NCBI GenBank assembly: GCA_964291445.2
Contig: OZ219863.1
Coordinates: forward strand, 682,001-746,000
Reading direction: 5' to 3'
From: JAPOXR01 sp964291445
Lineage (GTDB): Bacteria > Pseudomonadota > Alphaproteobacteria > Rhodobacterales > Rhodobacteraceae
DNA length: 64,000 nucleotides
Shown: positions 26,197 to 36,397 of the stretch, piece by piece
How positions within the stretch are numbered: the first letter of the stretch is position 1
Layout: each line of letters opens with the position of its first letter
The notes under the pieces: generated by a model
What the model saw: only the letters and a program-made list of their open reading frames with translations
What the model was told of the DNA's origin: nothing
Database searches by the model: none
Program-made: the position numbers and the translations under genes

Positions 26197-26657
26197 CCGG
26201 CAAGGATGCAAGATTCGAGGACGCCAACGACGAAGCCTTGCGCCTCAGGGCCATGGATGGCGACGATTTGTCGGTGATTTCGGCACTGCTTCAGGACGGA
26301 ATATTCTCGACCTCTGATCTGTCATGGGACCCGAACCGCCGGGAATTCGCCATCCTGATCAACCGGTTTCGCTGGGAGTTGCCAGCCGAGGACCGGTTCG
26401 AGCGGGTAAGAAGCGTGTTCCTGGTGAGCGACATCACCCGGCTCCGATCGGGCGATCTCGGCAGGTCCCGGGCACCCCCGGCCTGTTCGCTGTTGTCGGC
26501 CGAATTCGAGGCAGGGGAAGACGGCACCGGCACCCTCCGGCTGATGCTGTCCGGCGATCTTGAGATCGCGTTCGAGGTCGAGTGTCTCGATGTTCGCCTG
26601 ATCGACGTGACCCGCCCCTACGGGGCGGTGTCCGGCAGCAAGCCTGATCACGGGTAG
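26193..26657 (+). CDS. DUF2948 family protein
   Basis: This 154-residue protein lies between murA and hisD, as DUF2948 members usually do in alphaproteobacteria. Features include LRAMDGDDLSVISALLQDG, the FAILINRFRWE strand, and RVRSVFLVSDITRLR. The function is unknown. It overlaps murA by 4 bp and is 6 bp from hisD, so it is certainly in the same operon. Confidence 0.85.
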   Translation: MTGKDARFEDANDEALRLRAMDGDDLSVISALLQDGIFSTSDLSWDPNRREFAILINRFRWELPAEDRFERVRSVFLVSDITRLRSGDLGRSRAPPACSLLSAEFEAGEDGTGTLRLMLSGDLEIAFEVECLDVRLIDVTRPYGAVSGSKPDHG

Positions 26658-26663
26658 CGACCG

Positions 26664-27974
26664 GTGCCGGAATTTCTCGACACCGGCCGGGCCGGGTTCG
26701 ATTCCCGCTTTGCGTCCCTCTTGCAATCCCGCACGGAATCGGCCGGACGCGTCGACGATGTGGTCGCCGGCATCATCGAGGATGTCCGCAGGCGCGGCGA
26801 TGATGCCGTCATCGAGATGACCCGGCGGCTGGACCGCTTTGAAGTCACCGCCGCCACGATTTGCATGGGGCCGGGGGAGATCGCCGAGCTGGCCGCAACC
26901 GTCAGGGAGCCGCAACGTTCGGCCCTCTCCTTCGCCGCCGAACGCATCCGGTCCTATCATCTGCGACAACTGCCGCCGAACAGCATGGAGGTCGACGAGA
27001 CCGGCTCCGGTCTCGGCTGGCGATGGAGCCCGATTGGCTCGGTTGGCCATTATGTTCCCGGCGGCCTGGCCTCCTACCCGTCCTCGGTCTTGATGAACAC
27101 CATCCCGGCCGCAATTGCCGGGGTGAGGGATCGGCTGGTGGCGGCACCGACCCCGGATGGCCGGGTCAATCCGCTGATGCTGTTGGCAGCCGAAATCTCC
27201 GGGGTCAGTCGCATTTTCCGGATCGGCGGCGCCCAGGCCATCGCCGCCCTGGCCCTTGGCACGGAGTCGGTGCCGAAGGTCGACAAGATTACCGGCCCCG
27301 GCAATGCATATGTCACTGCCGCCAAGCGACAGCTCTACGGCCATACCGGCATGGACATGGTGGCTGGACCATCGGAGATCGTGATCATTGCCGATGACAG
27401 GAGCAACCCGTCCTGGATCGCTGCCGACCTGCTTGCCCAGGCCGAGCACGACCCGGAGGCACAGTCGGTGCTGATCACCGACTGCCGGGAGATTGCCGAC
27501 GGGACGGCAGCGGAAATCGCCCGCATGCTGGAGGCGTCCATCCCCGGCCCGGCTGCCGCTGCCAGCTGGCGGGACCATGGAGCAGTGATCATCGTGAGGA
27601 ACATGGCCGAGGCCATCGACCTTGCCAACCGCATCGCGCCGGAACATCTCCAGCTGAGCCTGCGTGATGCGCGGCGGCATATCGATTCGATCAGCAATGC
27701 CGGGGCGATCTTTCTCGGCGAATGGAGCCCGGAAGTTGTCGGCGATTACGTGGCCGGACCCAGCCATGTGCTGCCGACCCACGGGGCTGCCCGCCACGGT
27801 TCAGGACTGTCGGTGCTGGACTTCATGAAGCGCAGTTCGATAATCGAGATGAACCGGGCGGCATTTGCCGCGATTGGCCCGGCCGCCGAGATCCTGGCGC
27901 AGGCCGAGGGCCTGCCCGGTCACGCGGCGGCGGTCAGGTGCCGCCTCGACAGCGCAGGGGAGCAGGCAGGGTGA
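26664..27974 (+). CDS. hisD: Histidinol dehydrogenase
   Basis: HisD carries out the last two oxidations of histidine synthesis, L-histidinol to L-histidine with two NAD+. The length (436) fits. Landmarks are WRWSPIGSVGHYVPGGLASY, RIGGAQAIAALALGTESVPK, VDKITGPGNAYVTAAKR, MVAGPSEIVIIAD, LLAQAEHDPEAQS, and the His/Glu-bearing RIAPEHLQL and GPSHVLPT segments. It begins at a GTG, 6 bp after the DUF2948 gene, and overlaps the UPF0262 gene by 4 bp. Confidence 0.96.
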   Translation: MPEFLDTGRAGFDSRFASLLQSRTESAGRVDDVVAGIIEDVRRRGDDAVIEMTRRLDRFEVTAATICMGPGEIAELAATVREPQRSALSFAAERIRSYHLRQLPPNSMEVDETGSGLGWRWSPIGSVGHYVPGGLASYPSSVLMNTIPAAIAGVRDRLVAAPTPDGRVNPLMLLAAEISGVSRIFRIGGAQAIAALALGTESVPKVDKITGPGNAYVTAAKRQLYGHTGMDMVAGPSEIVIIADDRSNPSWIAADLLAQAEHDPEAQSVLITDCREIADGTAAEIARMLEASIPGPAAAASWRDHGAVIIVRNMAEAIDLANRIAPEHLQLSLRDARRHIDSISNAGAIFLGEWSPEVVGDYVAGPSHVLPTHGAARHGSGLSVLDFMKRSSIIEMNRAAFAAIGPAAEILAQAEGLPGHAAAVRCRLDSAGEQAG

Positions 27975-28459
27975 ACGACACGAACCGGCTCATTCATGTC
28001 GAGATTGACGATACAGGTCAGCCGGCGATTACCCCGGAGGTCGAGCAGGAACGCCGGGTGGCGGTGTTCGACCTCCTGGAGAGCAATCGGTTCGAATTGG
28101 TGGAACGACCGGGGGTCGAGGTCAGGCCGGGTCCGTTCCGGCTGCGCCTGGCCCACCGTTCCGGGCGAATTGCCTTCGACATTGCAGATGAGGGAGGCGC
28201 CAAACTCGTGGAATTCCAACTGCTCATTGGCCCGTTCAGGCAGGTGATCAAGAACTATCTCGAGATTTGCGCCAGCTATTTCAACGCGGTCAAGTTCGAT
28301 CCGGTAAGCAGAATTGAAACCATCGACATGGCCCGGCGAGGCATCCATGACGAGGGCGCAAGAATCCTGGCCGAACGGCTTGGCGGCAAGATCAATGTCG
28401 ATGACGAGACATCCCGGCGGCTGTTCACGCTGATCTGCGCCCTGCAGCCGAGGCGGTAG
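27971..28459 (+). CDS. UPF0262 family protein
   Basis: This 162-residue protein starts at a GTG that overlaps the hisD stop (GTGA). Sequence and position match UPF0262: LIHVEIDDTGQPAITPEVEQ near the start, LLIGPFRQVIKNYLEICASY in the middle and MARRGIHDEGARILAERL toward the end. The family is almost confined to alphaproteobacteria and has no assigned function, which supports the classification of the window. Confidence 0.9.
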   Translation: MNDTNRLIHVEIDDTGQPAITPEVEQERRVAVFDLLESNRFELVERPGVEVRPGPFRLRLAHRSGRIAFDIADEGGAKLVEFQLLIGPFRQVIKNYLEICASYFNAVKFDPVSRIETIDMARRGIHDEGARILAERLGGKINVDDETSRRLFTLICALQPRR

Positions 28460-28469
28460 GGAGAACCGG

Positions 28470-28937
28470 GTGACTGGCCGACTCCCCTCGTCGGTTTTGT
28501 TCTGCTGCGATTACAATGCCGTGCGCTCGCCGATGGCGGAAGGGATCATGAAGCAGCTGCATGGCGATACGGTCTATGTCCAGTCGGCCGGCGTGCGCCG
28601 GGACCTGGATATTGACGGGTTCTCGATCGCGGTCTGTCAGGAAATCGGTGTCGAACTTGCCCGACACCGGGTCAGGAGCATGGACGAGATGCAGGATTGG
28701 GGCGATGACCTGTCCAGCTTCGAGCTCATCATTGCCCTGTCACCGGCCGCCCAGCGGCGGGCGATCGAGTCAACCGCCTTTTTTGCGCTGGACGTCGAGT
28801 ACTGGCCCGTCCTTGACCCGACCGGCATGGGCGAGTCCAGGGAGGACAAGCTCGGTTTCTACCGCCAGGCCCGCGACCAGATCCACAACCGGATCATCCA
28901 GCGTTTCGGCGACAGGCCAGGGCTACCGGGCCCGTAG
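28470..28937 (+). CDS. Low-molecular-weight protein-tyrosine phosphatase family protein
   Basis: This 155-residue protein has the P-loop VLFCCDYNAVRSPMAEG, i.e. C13-x5-R19-S, at its N terminus as in LMW-PTP and ArsC-type phosphatases, and the general-acid Asp in the DP of YWPVLDPTG. The GTG start is 10 bp after the UPF0262 stop. It dephosphorylates tyrosine or possibly acts as an arsenate reductase; the genomic place after UPF0262 is standard for the phosphatase. infA usually follows but does not here. Confidence 0.85.
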   Translation: MTGRLPSSVLFCCDYNAVRSPMAEGIMKQLHGDTVYVQSAGVRRDLDIDGFSIAVCQEIGVELARHRVRSMDEMQDWGDDLSSFELIIALSPAAQRRAIESTAFFALDVEYWPVLDPTGMGESREDKLGFYRQARDQIHNRIIQRFGDRPGLPGP

Positions 28938-28967
28938 CTGCACGTCCCGGCGATAGGCAGGCCGGTC

Positions 28968-29894
28968 TCACCGTCCTGGCTGGCAAAGTCGGGAATAACC
29001 GGTCGCAATCCGTGCTGCCATCCGGGCATTCTCCTCGACCAGTATCCGGTTGGCGACAAGTGACGCACCGCCGGATGCGGCGGCAATCGATGTCAGCAGG
29101 TGCGGAGTCAGCTGCTTGCCGGTGATGCCTGCCCGGTCTGCTGCCTCGACGGCATCATCGACCCAACCCTGGACCAGGTCGAAGGGAATTTCCGCAGATT
29201 CGGGAATTGGATTGGCCACGAGCATACCGCCGGCTATTCCAAGCTCTTCCCGGACGAGTTGGGCCGCGGCCACCTGTTCCGGATCGTCGATGCGCAGAGG
29301 AGAAGCCAGGCCGGAATTGCGTGACCAGAAAGCAGGAAACCCGTCCTGGCCAATGGTGATCGCCGGAACCCCGAGCGTCTCCAGGACCTCCAGTGTCTTT
29401 GGCAGGTCCAGCACCGACTTGGCGCCAGCCGAGACCACGATGACCGGCGTTTCCGCCAGTTCGTGCAGGTCGCGGGAGATGTCGAAGCTGTGTTCGGCAA
29501 GGCGGTGGACACCGCCGATACCGCCGGTTGCAAACACCTTGATTCCGGCCGCATGGGCGCAGATCATGGTGGCGGCAACCGTCGTCGCGCCGGTCTCGCC
29601 CGTCGCCAGGGCAACGGCCAGGTCACCGCGGCTCAGCTTCCGGATCTGCCTGCCGGTCGCAAGGTCTTCGATTTCCTCCCGGCGCAACCCGATCCGGATC
29701 CTGCCCTCAAAGATGGCGATGGTTGCCGGCACTGCATCCAACTCGGCGATTCTCGCCTCGGCTGCCAGCGCCGTCTCGACGCTCTGCGGATATGGCAATC
29801 CCTGGGCAATGATCGAGGATTCAAGGGCAACCACCGGCCTGCCGGCGGCAACCGCCTCCCCGACCTCCGGCAACAGGTCAAGATACCCGGTCAA
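28968..29894 (-). CDS. psuG: Pseudouridine-5'-phosphate glycosidase
   Basis: PsuG cleaves the C-glycosidic bond of pseudouridine 5'-phosphate to uracil and ribose 5-phosphate. Typical segments are VVALESSIIAQGLPYP near the start, PATIAIFEGRIRIGL, ATGGIGGVHR, ETPVIVVSAGAKSVLDLPKT, VANPIPESAEIP and GKQLTPHLLT near the end. I start at the TTG at 29894, with GGAG 6 nt upstream, giving 308 residues. psuK lies 36 bp upstream on the same strand. The start region is partly duplicated (see the repeat at 29871-29925). Confidence 0.92.
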   Translation of the reverse strand: MTGYLDLLPEVGEAVAAGRPVVALESSIIAQGLPYPQSVETALAAEARIAELDAVPATIAIFEGRIRIGLRREEIEDLATGRQIRKLSRGDLAVALATGETGATTVAATMICAHAAGIKVFATGGIGGVHRLAEHSFDISRDLHELAETPVIVVSAGAKSVLDLPKTLEVLETLGVPAITIGQDGFPAFWSRNSGLASPLRIDDPEQVAAAQLVREELGIAGGMLVANPIPESAEIPFDLVQGWVDDAVEAADRAGITGKQLTPHLLTSIAAASGGASLVANRILVEENARMAARIATGYSRLCQPGR

Positions 29895-29925
29895 TTCTCC
29901 AGTCCTCCCCCAACAGGTCAAGATA
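29871..29925 (-). repeat. 15-bp direct repeat around the psuG start
   Basis: CAACAGGTCAAGATA occurs at 29871-29885 and again at 29911-29925, 40 bp apart, each followed by a similar CGGTCAAT/CGGTTCAAT. It looks like a small tandem duplication that copied the psuG start codons into the psuK-psuG spacer. Confidence 0.7.
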
Positions 29926-29930
29926 TCGGT

Positions 29931-30815
29931 TCAATGACCCGATCCTCCTTCTATATGATCGCGGGCCAACCCCGCAGCAAATTCGAGTGCCTCCAGCCGC
30001 CCGCGACCTTCGCCCCGGGCAAACAGGTGGCCGGCCACGAGATTGTCGCCGGCGCCGAGGAACCTGGTCAGCCTGCCAGCCTCCGGTGGCATGACACGGT
30101 GCAACTCTGCACCATCCAGATCGACAACAGCCCGTCCGGCATCCGACACGACGACCCGGGAAAAGCCCCAATCCACAAGGCACTCCGCCGCCCTGCCGGC
30201 ATCCGGCAGAACACGGCCGGTAATTGTCTCGGCCTCGCCCCGGTTCAGGTAGAGGGTGACATTCTGACGATGCCGGAAGGCCAGTGCCCGCCGTGCCTTG
30301 CCATCGGATGCGACCACGAAACTCACTGAAACATTGTCGAATTCCCCCCTGGCTGCCAGCCCGTTCAGCACGTCGATGGCAAGATTGCCGTCAACCACCA
30401 GCCACGGACAACGCTCCGACTGCAATTCCTCGCTCGCCGCCAAGCCCTCCAGCAACTCGCCGCCCATTTCCTCGAGCAGCCGGCAATCGGAGATGCCGGT
30501 CACCAGGCCAGACGGGCCTTCGAGAAACATGCACCGGTCAGTGCACCGCCCCTCGACCTGCATGACGGCACGAGTTGCAATCCCCGCCCCGTCAATCTCC
30601 CTGACCAATTCTCGCCCGTCATCATCCCCACCGACGGCGCTGTAGAGTGAGACTTCCCCGCCAAGCCGGCGGATCGCCCGGGCGATGGTCAGCGCCACCC
30701 CTCCCGCCGATCGGGTGACAACACCTGGAACATCCTGGCCAATCCGGGGGTCGGCCACCGACCGTCCGACATGATCCCAATGTGCCGAGCCAATGCAGAC
30801 AAATCGATCCGGCAT
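29931..30815 (-). CDS. psuK: PfkB-family carbohydrate kinase, probable pseudouridine kinase
   Basis: This 294-residue ribokinase-like protein starts FVCIGSAHWDHVGR, has RSAGGVALTIARAIRRLGG and ends with the anion-hole motif LGAGDNLVAGHLFA, where the catalytic Asp lies. Paired with psuG it most likely phosphorylates pseudouridine to the substrate of PsuG, so the two salvage pseudouridine from RNA turnover. I start at 30815 because GGAG lies 7 nt upstream; an upstream ATG at 30830 is possible. Confidence 0.88.
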   Translation of the reverse strand: MPDRFVCIGSAHWDHVGRSVADPRIGQDVPGVVTRSAGGVALTIARAIRRLGGEVSLYSAVGGDDDGRELVREIDGAGIATRAVMQVEGRCTDRCMFLEGPSGLVTGISDCRLLEEMGGELLEGLAASEELQSERCPWLVVDGNLAIDVLNGLAARGEFDNVSVSFVVASDGKARRALAFRHRQNVTLYLNRGEAETITGRVLPDAGRAAECLVDWGFSRVVVSDAGRAVVDLDGAELHRVMPPEAGRLTRFLGAGDNLVAGHLFARGEGRGRLEALEFAAGLARDHIEGGSGH

Positions 30816-31208
30816 GACAGGCTCCAACATCATCATCGACCGCCCACCCTCACCCGCTTCCGGGAATCCGTTGCGTGGCCCTGTCGCGGTGACTCGGCCC
30901 GACATGCCTCGCACCATGCACGCCAGACACCGGATTGGTCCGGCCAGTCATCGTTTGTCCTGCCAGTTCCTTGTTCAATCCTGACAATCCCGCCCTCCAC
31001 ATGTCGGATACGGCATCACCTACAATCAGCCCCTACTTCCATACAGGGTCGCTTCGCACAAGATGACCTCCAACCCGCTTGCCCGAACATGAGCAACGAT
31101 CAGCATTATCCGGCGGCCGGCATGATTACTGCCGGGCCGGCCATTCCCGGTGGTGGCTTCCATGCAAGCCGGTTCCTCCAAGAGTGATTAGAGGCGGCGA
31201 CCGACGCC
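30816..31208. other. Intergenic region between the helicase 3' part and psuK
   Basis: About 390 bp upstream of psuK and downstream of the helicase stop. No gene or clear terminator seen; it should carry the psuKG promoter. Confidence 0.5.
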
Positions 31209-33030
<1,822 letters not shown>

Positions 33031-33069
33031 ATCGCGGTAGGGAACCGGGTTGCCCCGGTCCCCCCGCAC

Positions 33070-33158
33070 AGATCCGTTATTCTGGATTCTGGATTATTCT
33101 GGATCCCGCCTGATTGATGCGCCTAAGCGGCACTTGCGAGCGGATTTTCCGGAATAAT
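33070..33158 (+). repeat. Left terminal inverted repeat of the RIT element
   Basis: 89 bp, perfectly complementary to the split right repeat. The outer part contains repeated ATTCTGG units (33079-33103); the inner part ends in a TTCCGGAA palindrome, a plausible recombinase-binding core. Confidence 0.85.
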
Positions 33159-33217
33159 AGTCGCAATATGCATGCTCTGGTCGGCACTTCTGCCGACGCT
33201 TGCAACGGAGAATGCAA

Positions 33218-34453
33218 ATGTCATCAATTTTGTTTGTTCCCCAATGTGGGGAATCATCGGGGGCACATGGCCCCCTCGCGCCGCACCTGGACGGTTTCGA
33301 CTCCTGGCTCGCAGACCAAGGGTATGCGGCGAGCACGCGGCAAGCCAAGCTGCGCCTGGTGCGCGCGTTCAACATCTGGCTTGAGGAACGGCAACTTGAT
33401 CTTCCGGACGCGACGCTGGTTGATGCGTGGTTCGGCGAGCCCGGAGAGCGGCCTCACGGTGCACCAGCTACAGGGCGTCAGTTGCTGGTTTGGCTGCGTG
33501 CAATCCACTGTCTCACTCCCGAAGAGGCCGGTCAGGAGAGCCATGTCTGTCCGGCCGCGCAGATCGAAAGCCGGTATGAGAGATTCTTGCATGACGACCG
33601 GGGATTGAGCCCTGTTACCATCAAGGATCGTCTCCGGGTCGTACACGCCTTTCTCGGTGACCGGTTTCCGACACACGCCCTCGACCTCGGAGCGCTGACT
33701 CTCGATGATGTCAAGGAGTTCATCTGCCGTTCCTGCAAGAAGGTCAGCCCGGGGCGGGCGAAGGTCGTGGTCTGCGCCTTGCGGTGTTTTCTCCGTTATC
33801 TCTACCAGCGTGGAGACATTGCCACGGATATCGCTGGCGCCATACCCGGGGTTCCCAACTGGCGCCTCTCCGGCCTGCCAAAGGCCCTTGCACCGAACGA
33901 AGTCGACGCGCTCCTGGAGAGTTGTGACCGCGAAACCGCGGTTGGGCGGCGCGACCTCGCCATCTTGTTGCTCTTGGCTAGGCTGGGCCTGCGGGCTTGC
34001 GAAGTTGTCCGATTGACGCTCGATGACGTGGACTGGACCAGAGGTGTCGCCACGGTTACCGGCAAGGGCAACCACCGCGATCTCATGCCGCTGCCGTGCG
34101 AGGTCGGTCAGGCTGTCGCTGCCTATTTGCTGGACGGTCGGCCTGCCGCCCGTGCGACACGCCGGTTGTTCGTCGGCAAGATGGCTCCGCATCGTGGCTT
34201 CGCCTCTTCCACGGCGGTTGGCGGCATTGTCCGACGTGCCATGGCGCGGGCCGGGATCAAGCGGTCCACCCGAGGTGCCGCCCATTTGCTGCGGCACTCA
34301 CTGGCGACCGGAATGCTTCGCAACGGCGCCTCGCTTGGGGATATCGGACAACTCCTGCGACACAACCACCCCGACAGTACCCGATTGTATTGTAAGGTCG
34401 ATATCGAATCCTTGCGCAGTTTGGCGCCGGCATGGCCCGGAGCAACGTCATGA
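33218..34453 (+). CDS. Tyrosine recombinase RitA-like
   Basis: This 411-residue integrase is the first of three. It has an N-terminal SAM-like DNA-binding region (residues 25-200) and a catalytic domain with Arg in LGLRACEVVRLTLDDVD, Lys in VTGKGNHRDL, HLLRHSLATGML (H-x2-R), the second His in LLRHNHP and the nucleophilic Tyr in STRLYCKVD. I use the ATG at 33218, 7 nt after GGAG. It overlaps the next gene by ATGA. In RIT elements all three recombinases act together in transposition. Confidence 0.88.
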   Translation: MSSILFVPQCGESSGAHGPLAPHLDGFDSWLADQGYAASTRQAKLRLVRAFNIWLEERQLDLPDATLVDAWFGEPGERPHGAPATGRQLLVWLRAIHCLTPEEAGQESHVCPAAQIESRYERFLHDDRGLSPVTIKDRLRVVHAFLGDRFPTHALDLGALTLDDVKEFICRSCKKVSPGRAKVVVCALRCFLRYLYQRGDIATDIAGAIPGVPNWRLSGLPKALAPNEVDALLESCDRETAVGRRDLAILLLLARLGLRACEVVRLTLDDVDWTRGVATVTGKGNHRDLMPLPCEVGQAVAAYLLDGRPAARATRRLFVGKMAPHRGFASSTAVGGIVRRAMARAGIKRSTRGAAHLLRHSLATGMLRNGASLGDIGQLLRHNHPDSTRLYCKVDIESLRSLAPAWPGATS

Positions 34454-35373
34454 AGACCCTGCAGGTATTGCTTGACGACTACCTCACGATGCGCCGCATG
34501 CTGGGAACGAAGCTGGAGGAGAGCGAACGGCTCCTGCATCAATTCGTCAGCTTTCTTGCCCAACACGGGGCAAAGCACATCACCACGGAACTGGCCCTCG
34601 AATGGGCGACCCTGCCGCGAGATGCCCGACCTCCCTACCGGGCCCGTCGCCTTGCGGCAGTCCGCCATTTGGCTCGCTACGCCAGCGCCGTCGATCCAGA
34701 CCACCAGGTTCCGCCCGAGGGTCTTCTACCCTACGGCAGCAGCCGTCGCAGCCCACATATCTACAGTGACGAGGAAGTCACCGCGCTTATCGACGCCGCA
34801 CATGGCCTGTCCGGACAAGTCAGGCCTCTGACTTACGCAACGATTTTGGGCCTGATATCGGTGACCGGCATGCGTAGCGGCGAGGTCGTGGGCCTTGACC
34901 GTGACGATGTCGAACAAGGTGTCATTGCGATCCGGAACACCAAGTTCGGCAAGTCGCGACTCGTTGCCTGCCACCACACGACCTGTCAGGCGCTTGAAGT
35001 CTATGCTGCACACCGCGATGGGCATTGGCCGCATCCACGGACCAGGGCATTCTTCCTGAGCGAACAGGGCAAGCGGATCAGCGCCTATACCTTGCGGGAG
35101 ACGTTCGCAAAGCTGTGCCGCGTCACCGGGTTGCGTGAACACGGTGCGCTTCGTGGTCCCCGACTCCATGACCTGCGACATGGATTCGCCATAAGGGTTC
35201 TGATGCGTTGGTATCGTGAAGGCGATGATGTTGCGCAACGGATTCCATACCTCTCAACCTGGCTCGGACATGTCAGTATCGGCAGTACGTACTGGTATCT
35301 GACTGCGGTTCCCGAGCTCATGGAAGTGGCTGCCCGGCATGTCGATCATGTGGCGGCGGGAGAGCAGTCATGA
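34450..35373 (+). CDS. Tyrosine recombinase RitB-like
   Basis: This 307-residue second recombinase of the trio starts at 34450, overlapping the upstream stop (ATGA), with GGAG about 9 nt upstream. Catalytic residues are Arg in TGMRSGEVVGLDRDDV, Lys in RNTKFGKSRLV, HDLRHGFAIRVL, the His in WLGHVSIGSTYWYL and Tyr in that same segment. The N-terminal region is shorter than in its neighbours. It overlaps the third gene by 4 bp. Confidence 0.88.
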   Translation: MKTLQVLLDDYLTMRRMLGTKLEESERLLHQFVSFLAQHGAKHITTELALEWATLPRDARPPYRARRLAAVRHLARYASAVDPDHQVPPEGLLPYGSSRRSPHIYSDEEVTALIDAAHGLSGQVRPLTYATILGLISVTGMRSGEVVGLDRDDVEQGVIAIRNTKFGKSRLVACHHTTCQALEVYAAHRDGHWPHPRTRAFFLSEQGKRISAYTLRETFAKLCRVTGLREHGALRGPRLHDLRHGFAIRVLMRWYREGDDVAQRIPYLSTWLGHVSIGSTYWYLTAVPELMEVAARHVDHVAAGEQS

Positions 35374-36365
35374 ATGCGGCTGCAGATTTTCCCGAGCATC
35401 TCAGCTCGTTCTTCGCCCAATATCTCATGCAACGTGATGTCAGCCCTCATACAGTGGCAAGTTATCGGGACACCTTCCGCCTTCTGGTCATGTACGCCCA
35501 TGGTGTGCTCGGGAAACCACCGCAGGAATTGTGCTTCAACGATCTCGACACGGACTTCCTCGCGGGGTTTTTCGAACATCTCGAAAGCCGTCGCGGCAAT
35601 GGTGCTCGCACCCGCAACGCACGTCTGGCCGCAATCCGGTCGCTTTCCCGGTTCATTGCGATGCGCGAACCGCGCCATGCGGCGCTCGCTCAGCAGATTC
35701 TGGCCATGCCATGCAAGCGTACCGTGCGACGACCGGTTGACTATCTCGACAGGGACGAGGCCGAGGCGTTATTGCAGGCACCCGATCAGAACACGGGGAT
35801 CGGACGACGCGACTATACGCTGCTGCTTGTCGCCTTGCAGACAGGATTGCGGGCCTCGGAACTGATCACGCTGCCTTGCGAGAACGTTCACAACGGGACG
35901 GGAGCCCATCTCCGGTGTCATGGCAAAGGTCGTAAGGACCGCGTTGTCCCCTTGCGGCGGGATTCCGTGGCCGCCTTGCGCGCATGGATCGAAGAGCGAC
36001 GCGGCGGGCCGGACGAACCCGTCTTCGCAAATCAGCGAGGCAGGCCACTGACGCACGACAGTCTCAATTACCTTCTGGCGAAAAACCTGGCTGTGGCACG
36101 CATGACATGTCCCTCGCTCCGACAAAAGCGGGTGAGCCCGCATTCGCTTCGACACACCTGCGCCATGACGCTGCTGCAGAGCGGGGTCGACCAGGCAACG
36201 ATCGCCTTGTGGCTTGGCCATGAATCCGTCGCGACAACCTACATCTACTTGCACGCCGATCTCAAACTCAAGGAGAAGGCAATGGCCAAAACCACGCCGC
36301 TGGGAAAACTGGTCCAAAGGTATCAACCCGAAGACAAGGTTCTCAAATTCCTGAACGGTCTCTGA
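35370..36365 (+). CDS. Tyrosine recombinase RitC-like
   Basis: This 331-residue third recombinase has the catalytic set Arg in TGLRASELITLPCENV, Lys in CHGKGRKDRVVPL, HSLRHTCAMTLLQ, WLGHESVATTYIYLHAD with His and Tyr. The stop is immediately before the inner edge of the right inverted repeat (36365), so the three genes fill the element completely. XerD-like in overall form. Confidence 0.88.
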   Translation: MNAAADFPEHLSSFFAQYLMQRDVSPHTVASYRDTFRLLVMYAHGVLGKPPQELCFNDLDTDFLAGFFEHLESRRGNGARTRNARLAAIRSLSRFIAMREPRHAALAQQILAMPCKRTVRRPVDYLDRDEAEALLQAPDQNTGIGRRDYTLLLVALQTGLRASELITLPCENVHNGTGAHLRCHGKGRKDRVVPLRRDSVAALRAWIEERRGGPDEPVFANQRGRPLTHDSLNYLLAKNLAVARMTCPSLRQKRVSPHSLRHTCAMTLLQSGVDQATIALWLGHESVATTYIYLHADLKLKEKAMAKTTPLGKLVQRYQPEDKVLKFLNGL

Positions 36366-36397
36366 TTATTCCGGAAAATCCGCTCGCAAGTGCCGCT

